A stretch of 64,000 nucleotides of DNA from Roseibium marinum (GCF_002906165.1 NZ_PPCN01000003.1:186001-250000), one strand, 5' to 3'. Counted from the stretch's first letter, positions 46,201 to 53,656 are shown. The notes: generated by a model not told the origin, from the letters alone. Numbers and translations are program-made.

Positions 46201-46398
46201 GCCGGCGCGGAGGCGCGTATCGCGCTCGGCTATGTCATCGTCGGCGGCCTGGGTCTTGCGACCGCCTCCACCCTGTTCCTGACCCCGGTCGCCTATCTCC
46301 TCCTCGGCCGCTTCATCGTCCCCGCCGCCCAGGAGGAGGAACGCCTCCACAAGGAGATCGACGCCGCGAGATCGATCGGCCAGGTGCCGGGCGAGTAA
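43270..46398 (+). CDS. RND efflux pump, inner-membrane transporter
   Basis: A 1042-residue protein of the AcrB/MexB superfamily with 12 spans and two large periplasmic loops. The proton-relay DD pair is in LATGLVVDDAIVVLENIVRRR (TM4). TM10-12 carry LVGIMAKNGILIVEFANQLRDRGQ. An RND-type N-terminus, FTGLFVRRPVLAFVINMLIVVAG, is present. It exports drugs or metabolites using the proton gradient, with the adaptor encoded directly upstream. Substrates are not predictable. No repressor is encoded next to it. Confidence 0.95.
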   Translation: MKMDRLKDLGFTGLFVRRPVLAFVINMLIVVAGVAAIFGVEVRELPDVDRPVITVSTEYPAAAAETIDREVTGVIEGAVARVSGVKSISSSSSFGRSRVTVEFADNVDLDVAASDMRDALGRIVNDLPEDAEPSRIIKADANAQPVVRLGLISDSMTVEDMTVLVEDEIADTLAAVPGVADVQVYGDRSKIFRIDIDQAKMASLHLTIADVANALSSMAFDTPAGSLTSQNQDLIVRATAAIDTPEAFENIIVNRRARLRDFVTVTLGPDLGQTQLRANGKSGIGLGVIRSAQSNTLEISEGVRATVERIQENLPAGTSIEVTSDDATFINGAIHEVEIALAIAVSIVLLIIYIFLWDWRATLIPGVSLPVALIGTLAAIYLAGFSINILTLLALVLATGLVVDDAIVVLENIVRRRNEGIGPRAAAVLGTEEVFFAVLATTATLIAVFVPLSFLPGQTGGLFREFGFVLAIAVFLSSIVALSLCPMLASRILKAHSGERKEGHSGPVGAFGRFLGGLYGRCLKACLDAPLVVVVVSVLFAASAGALFGTIKSELTPTEDRSMAFLRISAPQGVSLDYLSLQMRQIENLLQPYRDSGEIISTFSIAGTGGSKNSGFMVMRLASWEDRTRSQQQILSEVNALVRDVPGVRAFAFQPNSLGIRGAGSGLQFAVAGSDYAQLGAAADRIIAAMEEDPRFRQVRLSTEATQPQLSVSIDRERASDLGIDINGLGSAMQAMLDGRKIGQVFINDQAFDVKFVSTTNPVNDPTDMENIFIRTGDGRFVPVSTIATLTEKAVPPSLAREQQLRSVAITSALAPGVALGEAYGAAQRIADPLLPPGARIIPLAETATLGEQSSSMARTFGFAIVIILLVLAAQFESFISAIIIMATVPLGLACAVFAMLLTGTTLNVYSQIGLVLLVGIMAKNGILIVEFANQLRDRGQSVREAIENAANIRLRPVMMTMICTIVGGVPLIMASGAGAEARIALGYVIVGGLGLATASTLFLTPVAYLLLGRFIVPAAQEEERLHKEIDAARSIGQVPGE

Positions 46399-46542
46399 GA
46401 CGCCCCTTCACGGATTTGTGGGGGGCTGCGCCTCGGAGAGCTCGCGGGCTTCCGGACGGGGCGCGGTCGCCTGACCTGACATCTCGATCCGTCACGGACC
46501 CGTGTCATCAGGTGCGAACTCTTCGCTAAATCTTTGAAAAAA
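46399..46542. other. Spacer between the RND pump and tRNA-Pro
   Basis: 144 bp with no gene or clear terminator. The tRNA is on the opposite strand, so the pump and tRNA converge. Confidence 0.4.
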
Positions 46543-46619
46543 TGGTCGGAGTGAGAGGATTCGAACCTCCGACCCCCTCGTCCCGAACGAGGTGCGCTAC
46601 CAGGCTGCGCTACACTCCG
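46543..46619 (-). tRNA. tRNA-Pro (anticodon CGG)
   Basis: On the minus strand the 77-nt gene has acceptor stem CGGAGTG paired with CACTCCG, discriminator A and an encoded CCA at 46543-46545. The D-arm is GCGC...GCGC, the anticodon stem CCTCG/CGAGG with loop TTCGGGA, and the T-arm GGAGG/TTCGAAT/CCTCT. The anticodon CGG reads CCG. Structure and sequence match alphaproteobacterial tRNA-Pro. Confidence 0.97.
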
Positions 46620-47119
46620 ACATGATACTGGGCTTCACTAAGCAGGCCCACCGGGAACAGCGGGCAAGGCCACGCTGCGTGGAGGCTCATTTAGCAAAGC
46701 TGACCTCTCCCCGCAAGAGCTTTGCTTCGGCGCTGCCGCTTTTTTTGAAAAGCTTGAAAAACCGCAAGGAATTAGGCTGATCCGGCGCGTATTTTTTCAT
46801 ATCGCGAGGCCGGTCGGGCCGCTGGCCGGAAGCTGGCGTCGTTTCCTGTCGACGCGTCTTCCCGCGCGGGCCGCGCGCGGCGCTGTCTCCCGGCGTGGCA
46901 GGCCCCCCGGTCCTCTCGTGCTGCCCGTACCGGCTCCCCGAGCGTCCGGCCGGTTCTGTCTCCGGCCCCGTTCTGAAGAGGCGCCCGGTGTAGCGCCTCG
47001 CCGCGTCCCGAAAGCCCTGAAAATCCGTCTGGGGAAAACCGTGCCTGGGGGGAGGGGCAACGGCCGCGGGAAGGCTTGCGCTCGCCAGACGACATCGCTA
47101 TACAGCTTTCCCACGGCGT
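46620..47119. other. 500-bp spacer between two tRNA genes
   Basis: No protein gene is supported. The middle part (46840-47060) is very GC-rich and the left part AT-richer. Short frames on both strands have no ribosome-binding site or family resemblance. A small RNA cannot be excluded. Confidence 0.45.
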
Positions 47120-47194
47120 TGGGGTGTAGCCAAGCGGTAAGGCACCGGTTTTTGGTACCGGCATGCGAAGGTTCGAATCCTTCCACCCCAGCCA
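47120..47194 (+). tRNA. tRNA-Gln (anticodon TTG)
   Basis: A 75-nt gene: acceptor TGGGGTG/CACCCCA, discriminator G and encoded CCA. The D-loop is GCCAAGCGGTAAGGC, the anticodon arm CCGGT-TTTTGGT-ACCGG and the T-arm GAAGG-TTCGAAT-CCTTC. The anticodon TTG reads CAA. It marks the left edge of the accessory region that follows; no second copy of its 3' end was found to the right. Confidence 0.97.
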
Positions 47195-47246
47195 GTTTTC
47201 CTTTTTCCGATAAAAACGATTGATCCACTTGTAGCGTGCGAAACGC

Positions 47247-47321
47247 GCATAATATGCAATATGAAACGCCGAGACTGAACGGGACCAGGAAATGTAACCT
47301 GAAGTGCGTACAGAAAACTCG
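47247..47321. repeat. 75-bp leader repeat, copy 1
   Basis: Starts GCATAATATGCAATATGAAA and ends CAGAAAACTCG. It aligns without gaps to 48316-48390 with 13 differences in 75. It lies 149 bp ahead of the first unknown gene. A nine-base CTTGTAGCG also precedes both copies (47228 and 48283). Confidence 0.85.
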
Positions 47322-47469
47322 AGGATATTCAGTTCGGTATGAAGGCTGTAGCCAGATTCGCGGAGGTGGTTCGATAATCGGAGGCGCTACCGGTCTGGCA
47401 ATTGGTCTCAGAACAAGACTTTTACGGCGTTCCGAGTGAACGCAGGCAAATCGGGGGGAAATAACTGGG

Positions 47470-48264
47470 ATGGCGGAAATCGAGTTTTCGGAAGCCGAAC
47501 GTCAGCATGCGCTGGTTCTCATCATACACAACGAAAAACCGCTCGATGCATCCGAGATTGCCAATGTTCTTCGCGATCTCAATACGGACTACAAGCGGCT
47601 GACTGGAAGTCGCCTCGTTCTGGCCCGTTTCGAAACCGGCTCGTCCGGCTTCTTGATCTACGACTATCTCATCCTGGCGGGTCGCGCTGCGTCTGCTGTT
47701 ACCGGTATTGCTACGGCTACCGGTCATATGTCCAAATTTGCTGCGTGGTTGAGATCTCTGTTCAAAGGGACACAGGCGGCTAAGGAAGTTCAGCAAGCGG
47801 CGTCTGCAGAAACGCCAATTTCAGCCAAAACGGTTGAGCGTCTGGCCAAGCTTGCGATCAAACACGGTGTTGGATTTGAGTTCAGCCATGATGCCGCTGC
47901 GCGGAAAACTGCCTTCCGGGTAACGCCTTCAGAGGCGATCGATGCTCGGAAACGGATGGAGGAAAGACAGCGTTTGCATTCCGGCCAGGAGCGGATTGAT
48001 TATTTAAGTTCTCCTCATTCTGGCGTTGAAGTTGAAGCCTTTGCCCAAAGAGTGATTTCTGACGCGTCGTCTGGACGTTCCTTCGACCAAATCGAAAACC
48101 TGGTTGAGGCATTTGTTGAATTCATGAAGGCGAACGGCAATTCCTACCAACTTCCTCAGCTCGCGATGTCGTTTGCGATGCAAGGCAGATCGGAGATTGC
48201 GGACATCGTAAGACGCCACATTAACAACGGACCTGACACTATCAGCCAAAACTGGAAAGACTAG
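47470..48264 (+). CDS. Unrecognised 264-residue protein of the accessory region
   Basis: Starts MAEIEFSEAERQHALVLIIHNEKPL. The N-terminal 75 residues look like a beta-strand/helix/beta unit (LASEIANVLRDLNTDYKRLTGSRLVLARFETGSS), followed by a hydrophobic stretch about 50-80 (SSGFLIYDYLILAGRAASAVTGIATA) that may be one membrane span or a buried helix. The C-terminal 150 residues are helical, with repeated Arg/Glu runs and no enzyme motif. No family is recognised. It follows tRNA-Gln and the copy-1 leader repeat, and a similar leader precedes the next gene, suggesting shared control. Confidence 0.65.
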   Translation: MAEIEFSEAERQHALVLIIHNEKPLDASEIANVLRDLNTDYKRLTGSRLVLARFETGSSGFLIYDYLILAGRAASAVTGIATATGHMSKFAAWLRSLFKGTQAAKEVQQAASAETPISAKTVERLAKLAIKHGVGFEFSHDAAARKTAFRVTPSEAIDARKRMEERQRLHSGQERIDYLSSPHSGVEVEAFAQRVISDASSGRSFDQIENLVEAFVEFMKANGNSYQLPQLAMSFAMQGRSEIADIVRRHINNGPDTISQNWKD

Positions 48265-48315
48265 TTGCAGCCTTGCGCGCCGCTTGTAGCGGACCGGGCC
48301 GGAGAGCCTAGATTT

Positions 48316-48390
48316 GCATAATTTGGAATATGAAACGTCGAGATTGAACGGCTGCCGATAATGTAACCTAAAGGGCGTCCAGAAAACTCG
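48316..48390. repeat. 75-bp leader repeat, copy 2
   Basis: Starts GCATAATTTGGAATATGAAA and ends CAGAAAACTCG. It is the gap-free partner of 47247-47321 at 83 per cent identity (62 of 75). It lies 82 bp before the ATG of the second unknown gene. Similarity fades over the next 30 bases. Confidence 0.85.
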
Positions 48391-48472
48391 GAGAGCTATT
48401 CACTCTGCGAGTCGGCTGTGTTGATGAGCCGTAGGCGGAAGATTTTGGCAGTATAATAGGGACGTCTTGGTT

Positions 48473-49597
48473 ATGCCTAAAACAGCTTTCTCATCCCATT
48501 TCAGACGAGAACTTGATCCAGAGCAGCTCTTAGTGCTGATAGAGGTTGATTCGATTGATGCCATCTCGTCCGAGCAACGAGATTGGATCCGAAAAGATGT
48601 GGTGTGTTCTTCTTGCGGCGCTGCAGGGGCCCAGATTGTAAGAGAAGCCAAATCACGTTCGACTACAAAGGCGCTACGCCAGCCTCATTTCAGGTTCATA
48701 AGTCTGACCGGGCAAGACGCTCACCACGCATTCTGCGAATTTAGCAATGAAACGACTATGCGGTCGAACGATAGCTTGATCGATTTTGCGACTGAACGAA
48801 GCGCGGAGACACGCTATGTTCGTGCATTAGTCTGCAAGGGTATTGAAATCGGAATATTCGATCAGGGCTCGATCCGCGCCATGCGCCAATGGTTCTTCGA
48901 GTTGAAACTCAAAACGCGTATTCGCGTGACCACAACGCCAGACGCTATCGATTGGATGGAGAGTCTGTGGCGACATCCATCATACCATCGTTGGCCGTTC
49001 CAGCCGGTCCATGCAGAGATGCCCAATTTCAAATGGAAAGAAGCTGCAAAGTATCAGTTTACAGAAGACCATCTTGATCTGTTGCAGTGGTTACGTGAGA
49101 GAAAAAAAAGAGTGGGCTCCCTTGAGAACTCATATGGTCGGGCAAAAAAGCTTTTGGATAAGTATTTCGGGCAAGAGGTATTTGATACATCTGTGCTGCA
49201 ACCTTACTACGATAAATCCGTGCAGTTGGCCTTCTTCTTTGCTTCAAACTCAGACTTTCCCAAGAAGGTGCGTCCTTGGAAATACCGATTGAGTGGAGTG
49301 CCGGTTTCCTTGCTTGCCCTTTGCGCATTGCTGCTCTTCATATCGGACTGGAATATGGACGATGCTGTAGGGCGCTTCGCAAGTATGATCACAGCGCCAA
49401 ACGCGAACGATGAAACACTAGGAAATGTAATAGGTCTTAACCCATTCCATGACTATGCTGCTTGGGAAACAATTTTTATTGCATCAGAACTTGCTGCTCG
49501 TAGCACATCCAACCTCGACTACGCTGCAGTTTTGGATGCAATTGAGTTGCGCCTGCGCAAGGAGCATCGACGCTGGCGTGAAACCATGTCCCAATGA
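48473..49597 (+). CDS. Unrecognised 374-residue protein with N-terminal Cys/His cluster
   Basis: Starts MPKTAFSSHFRRELDPEQLLVLIEV. Cysteines 45 and 48 (VCSSCG) and His72, His84, His85 and Cys88 (PHF...DAHHAFCEF) form a likely zinc site reminiscent of the N-terminal finger of CoiA-like proteins; this resemblance is weak. The rest has no nuclease motif I can name. Residues about 115-160 and 200-260 are helical and basic. A short hydrophobic stretch (VPVSLLALCALLLFISDW, about 279-296) could be a membrane segment. It shares its upstream leader with the gene at 47470. Function unknown. Confidence 0.6.
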   Translation: MPKTAFSSHFRRELDPEQLLVLIEVDSIDAISSEQRDWIRKDVVCSSCGAAGAQIVREAKSRSTTKALRQPHFRFISLTGQDAHHAFCEFSNETTMRSNDSLIDFATERSAETRYVRALVCKGIEIGIFDQGSIRAMRQWFFELKLKTRIRVTTTPDAIDWMESLWRHPSYHRWPFQPVHAEMPNFKWKEAAKYQFTEDHLDLLQWLRERKKRVGSLENSYGRAKKLLDKYFGQEVFDTSVLQPYYDKSVQLAFFFASNSDFPKKVRPWKYRLSGVPVSLLALCALLLFISDWNMDDAVGRFASMITAPNANDETLGNVIGLNPFHDYAAWETIFIASELAARSTSNLDYAAVLDAIELRLRKEHRRWRETMSQ

Positions 49598-50133
49598 CTG
49601 GCCCTGGGCACAGAGCATCAGTCTGCGGCTCTTGTCCGTTCCAGGGGCTTGCCAGCCATGCGACTACTCCAAGATCATTGGTGAAATTCGTCCCGGCTCT
49701 GAACCGGTCGTTCAACCTAGGTTGAAAGTTGCTACCTTGGCATGAGACGACTTCGAGGCCTATCACCGTTCCACCGCAGACTTCTGCGGATTTTCACAAG
49801 GTAGCAACTCGTCGCCAAAATCCAGAAAAAGTTGCTACCTTGAAATTGCGCGGCAACTGATTTCATTGCGCTTTTTCAGATGGCGCAATCCGTCCGCCTT
49901 GGGGCGTCAGAGTTTTCCGCCAAGTGAAGTTGCGCACCCGGTTTTGTCCAATCCCGCCTGCACTGGCAGAAAACCGCCAAAAATCACTCGTTCCCACTTA
50001 ATCCCGGAAAAGCCTTCAGTGCCAAGTGTTCTTGCGCGTTACACAAAGGTCTGGTTTGAGCCCTTCTTGCAAAGTTTCTGCTCTGCAGCCAAAGTCCACT
50101 TACCGGAAATCGCCCTGACGCTGAGGTAGCCCA
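49598..50133. other. Gene-free spacer holding repeat R2 copy A
   Basis: No gene is seen. Most of the 536 bp is R2 copy A (49728-50044). The last 90 bp leads to LysE, with GAGG about seven bases before its GTG. Confidence 0.5.
49728..50044. repeat. About 317-bp repeat R2, copy A
   Basis: Shares its whole length with 51899-52213 (copy B), and its last 127 bp with 54033-54158 (copy C). Inside it GTTGCTACCTTG occurs at 49728 and 49831, and the inverted form CAAGGTAGCAAC at 49797. A hairpin CCGCAG-ACTT-CTGCGG lies at about 49774-49789. Several TTGCGC/GCGCAA pairs follow, ending CTTGCGCGTTACAC. These dyads are kept in copy B while the sequence between them varies. Confidence 0.8.
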
Positions 50134-50781
50134 GTGATACTCGATCCCACGTTGACCACTGCTTACATTCTACTTGCAACGGCCCTTGCGATTGCCCCCG
50201 GACCTGATGTGCTCTTCGTTGTCGCCAATGGAATGCAACATCGAGTGAAGGGAGCTATCGCGTCAGCTCTTGGAATTGGCGCTGGATCAGTGCTTCACGC
50301 ATTGGCAGCTGCTTTGGGCATCTCTGCAATTGTCGCAGCGTCACCTACAGCCTTTGAAATACTAAGATATGCAGGGGCAGCGTATCTCGCTTACCTTGGT
50401 GTTCAGGCGTTCAAATCGTGGTGGAATCACTCAAACAATCTTGATCCTAATCAAGCTGTTGTAGAAGTTTCTGTTTGGAATGTTTTCCGGCGCGGCTTGG
50501 TTACAAACATCCTGAATCCAAAAGTGGTCGTGTTTTACTTGGCACTTTTGCCGCAGTTCATAAATGTTGAGCTTGGCAATATCGGTCTCCAAATTTTCCT
50601 TCTGGGGTGTATTCACAACGTCATTGGTATCACGTTCCTTATTTGCATTGGCCTCGCCGCTGGAAAGGCTTCAGGTTGGCTGGCCCGAACGAGTTTCGGA
50701 AAGTGGATGGACGGGATCGCAGGGGTATTCTTCCTCGGGCTCGCCGTTCGGCTTTTGGTATCTGGCAAGCCAGAACAGTAG
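50134..50781 (+). CDS. LysE family amino-acid/metabolite exporter
   Basis: A 215-residue protein with about six spans. The family opening is seen in TAYILLATALAIAPGPDVLFVVANGMQHRVKGAIASALGIGAGSVLHALAAALG, including the conserved PGPD. The middle has NPKVVVFYLALLPQFI, the second LysE signature. It starts with GTG after TGAGGTAG. It probably exports amino acids or homoserine-like compounds; the substrate is not set by sequence. It lies between R2 copy A and R1 copy 1. Confidence 0.9.
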   Translation: MILDPTLTTAYILLATALAIAPGPDVLFVVANGMQHRVKGAIASALGIGAGSVLHALAAALGISAIVAASPTAFEILRYAGAAYLAYLGVQAFKSWWNHSNNLDPNQAVVEVSVWNVFRRGLVTNILNPKVVVFYLALLPQFINVELGNIGLQIFLLGCIHNVIGITFLICIGLAAGKASGWLARTSFGKWMDGIAGVFFLGLAVRLLVSGKPEQ

Positions 50782-51165
50782 CTTTTAAGACCACCCGACT
50801 GAACTTAGCGGACTTTCAACTCAATGGGTCCGACGGCTGCTATGTCCGCATAGCTGCCAGTCCCGAGAAGAAGGTCGACAGTCCGCTTTGGAGCATTTTG
50901 ACCAGTGACGGCGGTTTTTGGCCATCCGCCATTCGGCATCCGCGCCCTGGAAAGGCCACGAGCCCGGCATGCGGCCGTCAGGGGCGGGATTCGCATAACA
51001 TGCAACATGAAATGTTCTCAAAAACTCGATCGCTGCCGTTCGTTTCATATGCGGTAGAAGTCCGGTTTGAGCCCTATTGACCGATGCCGCACTTCATATG
51101 AAGGTCGGCTTTGCTAGCGGTTGGCCTATGCGCCAACTCCGTCGAACCAGATAAGGGCACCGGTT
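50782..51165. other. Gene-free spacer between LysE and VOC genes
   Basis: No gene is supported. It contains R1 copy 1 and then AT-richer sequence including GGTTTGAGCCC, a piece also present at the end of R2 copy A. Confidence 0.45.
50844..50999. repeat. 156-bp direct repeat R1, copy 1
   Basis: GTCCGCATAGCTGCCAGTCC through ATTCGCATAAC. It matches 51645-51800 without gaps, with six differences in 156. It follows the LysE gene, and the 3' boundary runs into the short motif GCATAACATGCAACATGAAA. Confidence 0.9.
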
Positions 51166-51603
51166 TTGAAGTTGTTGCATGTAAGTCTGACTGCACGCGA
51201 TGCAGACGCACTCTCGGCCTTCTACAAAAGGGCTTTTGGGTTCGTTGAAAGAAGACCGCCAAAACGACTGTCTGGGGAAATCGTCTCGCGTGGTAACGGT
51301 CTTCCAAACTCCGACATCTATGCAATCTGGTTAAACTTGCCTGACGTTCAGGGGCCGTTTCTGGAGATATTGGCTTACAGCAAGACCTTGGAACGACCTA
51401 AGCCTGCGGTCAACGAAACCGGATATGCACATCTCGCGTTCGAGGTAGATGACTTATACGATTCTATCAGCACGGTGGTGCAGTCGGGTGGAAGTCTGCA
51501 AGGGGAAGTCACAAACTTCGGCACGCAGGATCAGCCCCACTTGATCGTCTATGTCCGCGATCCGGAAGGCAACATTTTAGAGCTGGAACAACCGGCAGGC
51601 TAA
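51166..51603 (+). CDS. VOC (glyoxalase/bleomycin-resistance fold) protein
   Basis: From the TTG at 51166 the protein has 145 residues (LKLLHVSLTARDADALSAFYKRAFGFVE), the usual VOC opening with its first metal-binding histidine. The later half has GYAHLAFEVDDLYDSISTVVQSGG (second histidine) and DPEGNILELEQ (the glutamate). AAGGG lies eight bases before the TTG. A TTG at 51121 is an alternative. VOC proteins include lyases, dioxygenases and resistance proteins; no specific reaction can be claimed. Confidence 0.75.
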   Translation: MKLLHVSLTARDADALSAFYKRAFGFVERRPPKRLSGEIVSRGNGLPNSDIYAIWLNLPDVQGPFLEILAYSKTLERPKPAVNETGYAHLAFEVDDLYDSISTVVQSGGSLQGEVTNFGTQDQPHLIVYVRDPEGNILELEQPAG

Positions 51604-51644
51604 TAAAAGCGGCCATCCGCCTAAAAACCACGAACGGCAACTTC

Positions 51645-51800
51645 GTCCGCATAGCTGCCAGTCCCGAGAAGAATGTCGACAGTCCGCTTTGGAGCATCTT
51701 GACCGGTGACGGCGGTTGTTGGCCATCCGCCATTCGGCATCCGCGCCCCGGAAAGGCCACGAGCCCGGCATGCGGCCGTCAGGGGCCGGATTCGCATAAC
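51645..51800. repeat. 156-bp direct repeat R1, copy 2
   Basis: Starts GTCCGCATAGCTGCCAGTCC and is 96 per cent identical to copy 1 (150 of 156, no gaps). It begins 42 bp after the VOC stop, as copy 1 begins 63 bp after the LysE stop, and ends at the short GCATAAC motif. Confidence 0.9.
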
Positions 51801-51898
51801 GTATGATATGGAAACTCTGGTCGAGGGCAGGGCGGAATTCGGTGGCACTTGACGAACGTTTGAAGCGCTCCGAAACGCCCCTTCAACCGATCTTGAAA

Positions 51899-52213
51899 GT
51901 TGCTACCTTGGCATGAGGTGAATTCGGGACCTGTCACCGTTCCACCGCAGACTTCTGCGGACTTTTACGAGGTAGCAACTCGCCGCCAAATTCCGGAAAA
52001 AGTTGCTACCTTGAAATTGCGCGGCAATTGAATTCATTGCGCTTGTTCAGATGGCGCATTTCGCCTTCCCGCAAATCGCCGTATTTTCTGCCAAGTGAAG
52101 TTGCGCGATCGTTTTCGCTTGGTTTCGGCCGAAGTGGCAGAAAATCGCCAAAAATCGCTCGATCCCACTTAATCCCGGAAAAGCTCAAACTGCCAACTGA
52201 AGTTGCGCGTTAC
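51899..52213. repeat. About 315-bp repeat R2, copy B
   Basis: Partner of 49728-50044. The motifs GTTGCTACCTTG, CAAG/GAGGTAGCAAC, CCGCAGACTTCTGCGG, TTGCGC and CCCACTTAATCCCGGAAAAG are kept in the same order and spacing. Confidence 0.8.
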
Positions 52214-52474
52214 AGCAGGGTTGGTTGCACCCGTTTGATCGAAGTGCGGCACTTGTTGGCTTGGAGCCCATTTTACCAATTGCAGCGATTTGACGAACCG
52301 CCGCTTTGCATGAAAGGGTCTCAAATCGAGCAGCTATTCCAGGCAGTTTCGAGTTCATTGCGACATTCAAGGCCACTACGACATTCAAGGATCGTGTGCA
52401 TGTGGCACGGTCATTTGCCACGCTTTTGGGAAAGAGGAACGATTGGATTACCGAGGGCGCGACCTGCCTTGACG

Positions 52475-53656
52475 CTAACGCACCTTCCTTTCCGGTTGCA
52501 GTAGCAAGACCAGAGGCAGGCTAAGCGCGTAGACGGCAACCACCGTCAGCCAAATCGCGCCCGGCCATTGTGCCTGAACACTGAAATAGGCGCTCGAGAA
52601 CCCGACCGGGGCCGTGATCGAGGCGAGGCTGACCACAGAGGCCAGAACGCCCTGGAATTGCCCCTGAAGGGCATCCTCCACCTGCCGCGTCGCCAGTGAT
52701 TGCAGCGCAGGCACACCAATTCCGCCGAGTGCAAAAAGCGGGAGGATCGCAAATATGATCCAGCCCTGATTGGCCAAGGCCATCATGGTCAGTGCAGTGC
52801 AGGCACAGGCGATCCCGGCCACAATCGCACCTCGCTCTCCCAGCAGCCTGACCGCCGGGCCGGGAAGGAACGCCTGGGCCAAAGCCTGACAGCCCCCGAA
52901 TGTGCCCAGCGACAGACCGATCATCAACCCGCCCCACTGGAAGGTATCGCTGCCCCATAGCGCCCAACAAATCGCATAGGCCTCACCTGTTGCACTGAAC
53001 AGGAAGAAGAGGAGCAAGATTGGCAGGACATGCGTCATCTTGGCAGCCCACCTCAGCGGTCGCAGCGGGTTGAGGGTGGCAAGGCCGACCTTCTCGCCAT
53101 TGGGTTTGCGCGATTCCGGCAGCATGAAAAATGCCAACGCGAGATTGCCGCCGTTCAGAGCCGCCGCCACGATGAATGGCAGGCGCAGCCAGTGGTCGCC
53201 CAACACGCCGCCCAGCACGGGCCCTATGATGAAGCCAGCGCCGAACATTGCACTGAACAGGCCAAAGCGGCGGGCGCGCTGACCCTCGGCTGAAATATCG
53301 GTGATATAGGCCATCGCGACCGAAACATTGGCGCCGGTCAGTCCCGCTATGGCGCGGCCCAGAAACAGCAGCCAAAGGCTTGGCGCGAAGGCCAGACACA
53401 TGTAGTTGATCGCCGCCCCGCCGAGTGAGATCAACAGGACGGGCCGTCGCCCAAGACGGTCGCTTAGCGCGCCCAGTACCGGGGCAAAGACGAATTGCAT
53501 CCCGGCATAAAGCGCGATCATGGCACCGATATAGGGGGCCACGTTTTCGGATTGTGTGACCTCGCGCAACAGCGAGGGCAAGATTGGGAAAATCAGGCCT
53601 ATGCCTACAGCATCAAGCATGATCGTGGTGAAAATGATAACGAGCGGTTTGTTCAT
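52475..53656 (-). CDS. TetA-like MFS efflux pump
   Basis: A 393-residue, 12-span protein. It opens MNKPLVIIFTTIMLDAVGIGLIFPILPSLL and has motif A GALSDRLGRRPVLL, both typical of the class A/B/C/G tetracycline exporters. Length fits that group. Drug specificity cannot be told from these motifs, and a general MFS pump is possible. No divergent TetR gene is present, unlike in tet operons. The ATG at 53656 is taken as start. Its GC content looks higher than the surrounding spacers. Confidence 0.85.
   Translation of the reverse strand: MNKPLVIIFTTIMLDAVGIGLIFPILPSLLREVTQSENVAPYIGAMIALYAGMQFVFAPVLGALSDRLGRRPVLLISLGGAAINYMCLAFAPSLWLLFLGRAIAGLTGANVSVAMAYITDISAEGQRARRFGLFSAMFGAGFIIGPVLGGVLGDHWLRLPFIVAAALNGGNLALAFFMLPESRKPNGEKVGLATLNPLRPLRWAAKMTHVLPILLLFFLFSATGEAYAICWALWGSDTFQWGGLMIGLSLGTFGGCQALAQAFLPGPAVRLLGERGAIVAGIACACTALTMMALANQGWIIFAILPLFALGGIGVPALQSLATRQVEDALQGQFQGVLASVVSLASITAPVGFSSAYFSVQAQWPGAIWLTVVAVYALSLPLVLLLQPERKVR

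Larger units (their letters stand above)
51604..52474. other. Gene-free spacer holding R1 copy 2 and R2 copy B
   Basis: 871 bp without a supported gene. R1 copy 2 (51645-51800) and R2 copy B (51899-52213) are adjacent here, which suggests one composite unit. The rest, up to the MFS stop codon, holds short frames without ribosome-binding sites. Confidence 0.5.

Noticed and set aside
44224-46350. 708-codon antisense frame over the RND pump
   Set aside because: Shadow of a conserved transporter gene, with low-complexity composition.
46840-47060. Structured RNA gene between the two tRNAs
   Set aside because: The segment is GC-rich but I could not match it to RNase P, tmRNA, SRP or 6S RNA features.
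47171-47194. tRNA-Gln 3' end as an att site with a direct copy at the island's right end
   Set aside because: I found no repeat of the T-arm/acceptor sequence in 47.2-56 kb and no integrase gene.
50844-52213. Integron attC-type cassette sites in the R1/R2 repeats
   Set aside because: The ends do not fit the RYYYAAC/GTTRRRY core sites and no integron integrase is seen, so only a cassette-like layout is claimed.
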